This document shows, in pieces, positions 18,356-21,274 of a stretch of DNA of 21,274 nt (the first letter of the stretch is position 1; each line of letters starts with the position of its first letter). This stretch comes from Phycisphaerae bacterium. GTDB lineage: Bacteria > Planctomycetota > Phycisphaerae > UBA1845 > PWPN01. Made by a program: the position numbers and the translations under genes. The stretch spans positions 1 through 21,274 of the forward strand of contig PWPN01000088.1 of the NCBI GenBank assembly GCA_003557125.1, written 5' to 3'. A model generated the notes under the pieces. That model had not been told where the DNA came from and did no database searches. It worked only from the letters and a program-made list of their open reading frames with translations.

Positions 18356-18600
18356 CATCGCGTCCGTACATTCCGCCTGCCAGGCCATCCACGGCACGGT
18401 CAGCCTGCGTTCGCCCCTGACGTACAGCGACACTTGACAAGTGGCCGGTAGCCACCCGTATTGAGCACATCAACTTTAAGCCATTGGGCCGCAAGGGGTT
18501 ACTGATGCGCGTGAGGATGGCTACCGGAAATTCCTTGTTATCCTTATTGCGGCTACCTATAGTCATAGTGATGACAGGAGTGGCTTCGAAACGCAAGGCG
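18356..18600. other. Intergenic stretch after the glucan synthase
   Basis: No gene is seen. A perfect 10-bp inverted repeat, CCGGTAGCCA (18445-18454) and TGGCTACCGG (18518-18527), flanks a 63-nt interval and lies just upstream of the promoter at 18535. The left arm sits inside a local hairpin GTGGC-CGGTA-GCCAC. It could be an operator pair or a DNA or RNA stem. I see no clear terminator for the glucan synthase gene. Confidence 0.45.
18535..18563 (+). promoter_or_regulatory. Sigma70-type promoter in front of structured element A
   Basis: TTGTTA (18535-18540) and TATAGT (18558-18563) are separated by exactly 17 bp. Transcription would start near 18570, about 30 nt before the conserved RNA element and 170 nt before the GlsB-like gene. 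Confidence 0.65.
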
Positions 18601-18601
18601 A

Positions 18602-18723
18602 CTCCGGTCAAAACATGAGTCGGATGACTAGATGAAGGGCAAGTCGCCTCGGCGACGGGCCCGATGACGAGTAAGCCGACGAGGTAGAACGCCCTCAGGT
18701 GTTCCTCCTCGTCGGCTTTTTTT
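18602..18723 (+). ncRNA. Structured leader element, copy A (candidate attenuator or riboswitch)
   Basis: This non-coding element is homologous to the one at 19921-20039. Stem P1 is TCCGG (18603-18607) with TCGGA (18620-18624). Next comes GAAGGGCAA, where GGGC (18637-18640) pairs with GCCC (18659-18662) around an inner AA/GG mismatch and the hairpin GTCGCC-TC-GGCGAC (18643-18656). An unpaired GACGAGT leads into a 12-bp terminator stem (18673-18684 with 18707-18718) capped by AACGCC-CTCA-GGTGTT. Seven Ts follow. The U-run ends 4 nt before the AAGGAG of the next gene, so the hairpin can control it. A separate small RNA ending at this terminator is the alternative. Confidence 0.75.
18673..18723 (+). 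terminator. Strong intrinsic terminator inside the leader of the GlsB-like gene
   Basis: AAGCCGACGAGG (18673-18684) pairs perfectly with CCTCGTCGGCTT (18707-18718) and is followed by a run of Ts to 18723. Its position between promoter and ribosome-binding site points to attenuation rather than end-of-operon termination. Confidence 0.8.
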
Positions 18724-18740
18724 ATGCAAGGAGCTGAACC

Positions 18741-19016
18741 ATGGTTATGGGAGTAATCGGCTGGATCGTGCTGGGGCTCATCGCCGGCTACATTGCAAGC
18801 ACGCTGGTAAACACGCGCGGCGAGGGGCTCGCTTTTAACATCCTGCTCGGCATCGTCGGCGCGGTGCTGGGTGGCTTGCTCTTCTTGCTCTTCAATGCTA
18901 TTGGCGCTACTGGAGTGACGGGCTTCAACGTCTGGAGCCTTCTGGTCGCCGTGGTCGGCGCAGTGGTGCTCCTGGTGGTCTGGCATGCCATCCAACGCTC
19001 GGCCCGGCAGGTGTGA
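18741..19016 (+). CDS. GlsB/YeaQ/YmgE-family stress membrane protein
   Basis: This 91-residue inner-membrane protein has three hydrophobic segments (about 4-22, 30-54 and 63-86) joined by short Gly-rich turns. The motif GWIVLGLIAGYIAS...GLAFNILLGIVGAVLGG is the hallmark of the GlsB/YeaQ/YmgE (transglycosylase-associated) family. Members are small stress-induced membrane proteins whose biochemical role is not settled. The ATG at 18741 has AAGGAG (18728-18733) at 7 nt. The gene lies directly behind structured element A and its terminator hairpin, so its expression probably depends on read-through or refolding of that leader. It opens the stress-gene cluster. Confidence 0.92.
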   Translation: MVMGVIGWIVLGLIAGYIASTLVNTRGEGLAFNILLGIVGAVLGGLLFLLFNAIGATGVTGFNVWSLLVAVVGAVVLLVVWHAIQRSARQV

Positions 19017-19054
19017 ACGTCACGAACACGATGTTGATGTGAAAGGATCGCCTC

Positions 19055-19263
19055 ATGTATCCGATTATGTATGCGGTGTTCTTCGTCGTTGCCATTATGC
19101 CAACGCGGTCGAGAGGCAGGCGGACGGTGTCAAGAGGGCTGAGATCAAGAAGGCCGAAGGCAAGCAGGACGAACTGGTGGGTCGGATCCAGAAGCGGACC
19201 GGCGAAACTCGTGAAGCGGTCGAAAAAGCGATCAAGAATGCCTGCTCGTCCTCCTGCCATTAG
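19055..19263 (+). pseudogene. Broken CsbD-like stress gene, frame split after a membrane-type start
   Basis: An ATG at 19055 with a good AAAGGA (7 nt spacing) starts MYPIMYAVFFVVAIMP, which resembles the first membrane segment of small DUF1328-like proteins, but this frame then becomes meaningless Arg/Ser-rich sequence. In another frame, from about 19111 to the TAG at 19261-19263, the reading is NAVERQADGVKRAEIKKAEG, then KQDELVGRIQKRTGETREAVEKA. That is the C-terminal half of a CsbD-family stress protein. The CsbD frame has no start of its own short of an ATG inside the preceding gene. So a start region and a CsbD tail meet out of frame, through a deletion or a one-step frameshift near 19100. 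The CsbD call is fairly sure; the DUF1328 likeness is weak. Confidence 0.5.
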
Positions 19264-19281
19264 GCTTGGGACGACGCTGGA

Positions 19282-19296
19282 GGGTCGCCACGACCC
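19282..19296 (+). repeat. Short perfect hairpin after the CsbD-like remnant
   Basis: GGGTCG-CCA-CGACCC is a 6-bp GC-rich stem with a 3-nt loop, 18 nt after the stop. It lacks a T-run, so it could be an RNA-stabilising 3' hairpin rather than an intrinsic terminator. Confidence 0.4.
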
Positions 19297-19325
19297 CGGG
19301 TTGAATCGATGGATGTGCGCATTCC

Positions 19326-19347
19326 CGATCCGTGGGCTTACGGATCG
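19326..19347 (+). promoter_or_regulatory. Perfect hairpin upstream of the 40-residue membrane peptide
   Basis: CGATCCGT (19326-19333) pairs perfectly with ACGGATCG (19340-19347) around a GGGCTT loop. It ends about 14 nt before the AGGAG of the small gene at 19374. It may shield the message or modulate translation; no T-run follows. Confidence 0.4.
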
Positions 19348-19373
19348 TGGCTAACTCGGACAGGAGACTTATT

Positions 19374-19496
19374 ATGCTGACGACATTAGCTACAACCATT
19401 ACGCCTGCTCTAGGCAACACCGTCTACCTCGGCGGTGGTTTCTTGGGGACGGTCCTGATCATTCTCTTGGTGGTGTGGTTGGTTCGCCGCGTTTGA
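19374..19496 (+). CDS. Small single-pass membrane protein (40 residues), unknown function
   Basis: The ATG at 19374 has AGGAG (19362-19366) at 7 nt and opens a 40-residue frame beginning MLTTLATTITPALGNTVYLG. The second half is one hydrophobic helix (GGGFLGTVLIILLVVWLV) ending in Arg-Arg-Val, so the C-terminus is probably cytoplasmic. Short Gly-then-Leu/Ile membrane peptides of this sort are common beside CsbD and GlsB-type stress genes, but I cannot name the family. It is too short for most gene callers. The good ribosome-binding site, sensible membrane topology and position in a same-strand cluster support it as real. Confidence 0.65.
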   Translation: MLTTLATTITPALGNTVYLGGGFLGTVLIILLVVWLVRRV

Positions 19497-19539
19497 CTGA
19501 TCACAACACCGAGGGTGGGCCTTAGCCGACCCGGTGAAG

Positions 19540-19566
19540 CATGGTCGCCTGGATTCGGCGGCCATG
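19540..19566 (+). promoter_or_regulatory. 10-bp hairpin upstream of the BMC shell gene
   Basis: CATGGTCGCC (19540-19549) pairs with GGCGGCCATG (19557-19566), with one G-U pair and a 7-nt loop. It lies in the spacer before the BMC gene and covers the upstream in-frame ATG at 19564, which speaks for the start at 19600. Confidence 0.4.
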
Positions 19567-19599
19567 GGAAAGGTCCCTGACAAAACGAGCGGAAGGACC

Positions 19600-19884
19600 A
19601 TGACACACGAAGACGCAATCGGACTCATTGAGACCCAGGGGCTCGTGGGCAGCATCGAGGCGGCCGACGTGATGTGCAAAGCGGCCAATGTCGAAATCGT
19701 CGGCAAGGAGAGCATCGGTGGAGGCTACGTTACGGTGATGGTGAAGGGCGACGTTGCCGCCGTCAAAGCGGCCGTCGAAGCCGGGGCTGAAGCGGTCAAT
19801 CGTGTCGGCGGCAAGCTCATATGTGCCCATATCATCGCCCGGCCGCATGACGGGGTGAGTTCCCTCTTGCCCAGGCAGCAGTAA
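19600..19884 (+). CDS. BMC-domain microcompartment shell protein (hexamer type)
   Basis: The 94-residue product is one BMC domain. It opens EDAIGLIETQGLVGSIEAADVMCKAANVEIVG, followed by GGGYVTVMVKGDVAAVKAAVEAG and the closing strand KLICAHIIARPH, as in PduA/EutM-like hexameric shell tiles. The hexamer-edge Lys (CKAANV) is present. The start is set at ATG 19600 because the BMC fold begins there and GGAAGG lies just upstream; ORF extension to 19534 adds only non-family residues. No pentamer (BMC-P), trimer (BMC-T) or cargo enzyme gene is nearby; its neighbours are stress and regulatory genes. It could be a tile for a compartment encoded elsewhere, or a repurposed shell protein. Confidence 0.95.
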   Translation: MTHEDAIGLIETQGLVGSIEAADVMCKAANVEIVGKESIGGGYVTVMVKGDVAAVKAAVEAGAEAVNRVGGKLICAHIIARPHDGVSSLLPRQQ

Positions 19885-19920
19885 GAAGATGCACGGAGCC
19901 ATCGGTGAAGTACGATTCAG

Positions 19921-20039
19921 CTCCGATGACAATTTAAGTCGGAAGACGAGGCGAAGGGCAACTCGGCTTGGCCGGGGGGCCCGTTTAAGAGTAAGCCGGC
20001 GTGGTCAGGCACCTCAGGGTGTTTCATCGCGTCGGCTTT
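19921..20039 (+). ncRNA. Structured leader element, copy B (paralogue of copy A)
   Basis: It shares with copy A, in the same order, CTCCG, AGTCGG, GAAGGGCAA, GGGCCCG, GAGTAAGCCG, CTCAGG and GTCGGCTTT. Stems are kept while bases change: P1 is TCCGA/TCGGA, the central hairpin is CTCGGC-TTG-GCCGGG (19962-19976) inside GGGC/GCCC (19956-19959 with 19979-19982), and the last stem is AAGCCGGCGTG (19993-20003) with CGCGTCGGCTT (20028-20038) using G-U pairs. The cap is CACC/GGTG (20010-20021). The tail is only CTTTATT, so termination would be weaker than in copy A. It sits 47 nt upstream of the MpsC-like gene. No strong promoter is seen; TACGAT (19911-19916) is a possible -10. Confidence 0.72.
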
Positions 20040-20085
20040 ATTCGCTTGCGGTTGTGAAAGACAGCTGCGACCAGGGAGAAACGCT

Positions 20086-20505
20086 ATGGCTAAACTTAAT
20101 CCAGATCCGGCGCTTAATTCAGCAATGGCACGCGAGATTGCGAAGGCGGCGAGTCTTTTCGAGGAGCAGAGGACGGGCAATGCACCAAAGTCCGTGACCG
20201 TGGTGCTGACCGACACCACACTGGTGATCACGCTGCACGGGGTCTTGTCGGAGGCTGAGAAGGCCCTGGCAAGAAAGCCCGAGGGGGCCGCGCAGATCCA
20301 GGACTTTCACCGAAAGCTGTTCGTCAACGCCTCCAATTCGTTGCGGCAGGAGATCAAGCGGATCACGGGGGTGGAGGTGCGCGAGGCTACCGCGGAAATC
20401 GAGCCGGCTTCGGGCGCCGTGGTGGGCGTGTTCACAACCGGCACCACGGTACAGGTGTACTTACTCGCCCATCCCGTGCCTTCGGAAAGTTGGAATCAGC
20501 AGTGA
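20086..20505 (+). CDS. MpsC-family protein (DUF2294)
   Basis: The 139-residue soluble protein matches the DUF2294/MpsC family. A helical start (MAREIAKAASLFEEQRTG) is followed by the core APKSVTVVLTDTTLVITLHGVLSEAEKALARKPEGAAQIQDFHRKLF, then helix NSLRQEIKRITGVEVREATAEIEPASG and a last strand. The name MpsC comes from a sodium-linked membrane potential system; the protein itself has no membrane segment and its exact role is not established. The ATG at 20086 has AGGGAGA upstream. It follows structured element B and leads a probable operon with csrA (36 nt gap) and the host-attachment-like gene. Confidence 0.85.
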   Translation: MAKLNPDPALNSAMAREIAKAASLFEEQRTGNAPKSVTVVLTDTTLVITLHGVLSEAEKALARKPEGAAQIQDFHRKLFVNASNSLRQEIKRITGVEVREATAEIEPASGAVVGVFTTGTTVQVYLLAHPVPSESWNQQ

Positions 20506-20541
20506 ATCGGGCCAGTCTGTCATCATAAAGGAGTCTCAGTC

Positions 20542-20742
20542 ATGTTGATCTTATCGAGGGGAATACGTGAATCCGTGGTTGTCGGAGACCCCGACGGCGT
20601 CGGGCGCCTTTTCAAGGTCACGGTGCTCGAAATTGATTGCGGGAACGTGAGGCTGGGCTTTGAGGCCGGTGACGACTTCCCTGTCCATCCTTGGGAAGCG
20701 TGGGAACGGATATGTGCTGGTGACAGGCGGGACGCGGGCTGA
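20542..20742 (+). CDS. csrA: CsrA-family carbon storage regulator, atypical
   Basis: This 66-residue protein of the CsrA/RsmA family represses or stabilises mRNAs by binding GGA motifs at ribosome-binding sites. It begins MLILSR, keeps Arg6, and ends with the strand and helix NVRLGFEAGDDFPVHPWEAWERI. Two oddities stand out. The position of E. coli Arg44, a main RNA-contact residue (VHR), is Pro50 here (VHP). A six-residue insertion (around PDGVGRLF) also lengthens the turn after Gly15-Asp16. The start has AAAGGAG at 8 nt; that GGA could allow self-control. It lies 36 nt after the MpsC-like gene and 17 nt before the next, so it is co-transcribed. RNA binding may be weakened or retuned. Confidence 0.9.
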   Translation: MLILSRGIRESVVVGDPDGVGRLFKVTVLEIDCGNVRLGFEAGDDFPVHPWEAWERICAGDRRDAG

Positions 20743-20759
20743 TTGCAGGGAGAACACCG

Positions 20760-21203
20760 ATGGGTAAGACGAACGTCGAAGTGCGAGACCACGCCTGGTT
20801 TGCGTTGGTAGACGCGGAGCATTGTCGGCTTTTGTGCTGCTGCTTGACCCGGCAGGGTACGCAACACGTTGACGAGTATGGCAGGTTTGAAAACACATTG
20901 CCGGAGGCTGAGCACGCACGGCCGATGGGCCAGGACGGCATGACGCACGACATCGAAGAGGAGGAGCGCCGCTTCGGGGCTCAGATCGTCGATTGGCTGG
21001 GGAGACAAGCCAGGAAGCACAAGATCGATCGCCTGGTCATCTTCGCGCCCCCTCGGATGCTCGGCGTTCTCCGGAAGGCTTCGTCCGGCCTGCTGGCAGG
21101 GCACCTTAAGGAGCTTGAGGGAAATCTGATGCGCCTCGACGCAGGTCAATTGGCGCAACATCCGATGGTCCGCCAACTGGTCGCTACCACCCACAGTCGG
21201 TAA
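20760..21203 (+). CDS. Host-attachment protein family (baeRF-like)
   Basis: The 147-residue protein fits the host-attachment (Host_attach, baeRF) family. A first strand, HAWFALVDAEHCRLLCC, is followed by a variable loop (ENTLPEAEHARP), helix EEEERRFGAQIVDWLGRQARKHKIDRLVIFAPPRMLGVLRKAS, and helices to LVATT. The family was named from Agrobacterium attachment mutants and is related to the eRF1 central domain, so a role in translation or stress is possible; function is not settled. Two or three adjacent Cys residues (CCC) in the second strand are unusual. AGGGAGA precedes the ATG at 20760. It is the third gene of the MpsC-csrA operon. Confidence 0.85.
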   Translation: MGKTNVEVRDHAWFALVDAEHCRLLCCCLTRQGTQHVDEYGRFENTLPEAEHARPMGQDGMTHDIEEEERRFGAQIVDWLGRQARKHKIDRLVIFAPPRMLGVLRKASSGLLAGHLKELEGNLMRLDAGQLAQHPMVRQLVATTHSR

Positions 21204-21274
21204 TCGGGAGGCGATCGCAAGGCAACGTCGGTCGAGTGATGAAATCAAGCATTGTTCCAATGGGCGCTTCGCAG
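21204..21274. other. Right-end intergenic bases
   Basis: No gene start, terminator or repeat is visible in these last 71 bases. Confidence 0.4.

Noticed and set aside
17201..18433. 410-residue open frame antisense to the glucan synthase C-terminus
   Set aside because: It mirrors the GH94 domain coding strand; composition is shadow-like and there is no ribosome-binding site.
18602..18723. Known c-di-GMP-I (GEMM) riboswitch
   Set aside because: Only GGGCAA is shared; the GACGCAAAGCC strand and the GAAA tetraloop of that family are missing.
19534..19599. Longer start for the BMC shell protein
   Set aside because: The added residues do not match the family, and the region forms a stable hairpin. 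ATG 19600 fits the fold and has GGAAGG upstream.

Overview
The window comes from a GC-rich Gram-negative bacterium: it holds three-part RND efflux genes, an outer-membrane lipoprotein factor and a periplasmic glucan synthase. A planctomycete or a similar environmental lineage is my best guess. The basis is the mix of an orphan microcompartment shell gene, an RRM RNA-binding protein, a tetraether-synthase-like radical SAM fragment and an unusual CsrA. No rRNA, tRNA or other marker settles the taxonomy, so this is inference.

Region 1 (1-7385) is two efflux modules placed back to back. On the minus strand, a TetR regulator gene with its own promoter and a perfect palindromic operator leads a short operon into a membrane-fusion protein gene that runs off the left edge. 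On the plus strand, a separate promoter drives an outer-membrane factor, a periplasmic adaptor and an RND permease, all tightly spaced: a complete tripartite pump.

Region 2 (7386-8984) is a low-coding, decayed stretch. It holds a CRISPR-repeat-like hairpin in one copy and the 5' third of a radical SAM gene, cut off just before its catalytic CxxxCxxC motif and abutting an opposite-strand tail remnant. Next come a strong extended -10 promoter and a long structured leader.

Region 3 (8985-18355) holds a 100-residue RRM RNA-binding protein with its own terminator. After it comes one very large gene (about 2,940 residues) for a cyclic beta-1,2-glucan synthase of the NdvB/ChvB type, with GT84, glycoamylase-like (GH189-type) and GH94-type domains.

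Region 4 (18356-21203) is a dense cluster of small stress and regulatory genes: a GlsB/YeaQ-type membrane protein, a broken CsbD-like gene, a 40-residue membrane peptide, a lone BMC-domain shell protein, an MpsC/DUF2294 protein, a CsrA with a changed RNA-binding residue, and a host-attachment/baeRF-like protein. The most interesting signal is here. Two copies of the same structured, non-coding element (18602-18723 and 19921-20039) share conserved single-stranded blocks and show compensatory changes in their stems. Each ends in a terminator-like hairpin just upstream of a stress-type gene. Copy A has a clear promoter in front, and its U-run ends 4 nt before the ribosome-binding site of the next gene. 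That is the layout of a transcription-attenuating leader or riboswitch, and I do not recognise it as any known family.
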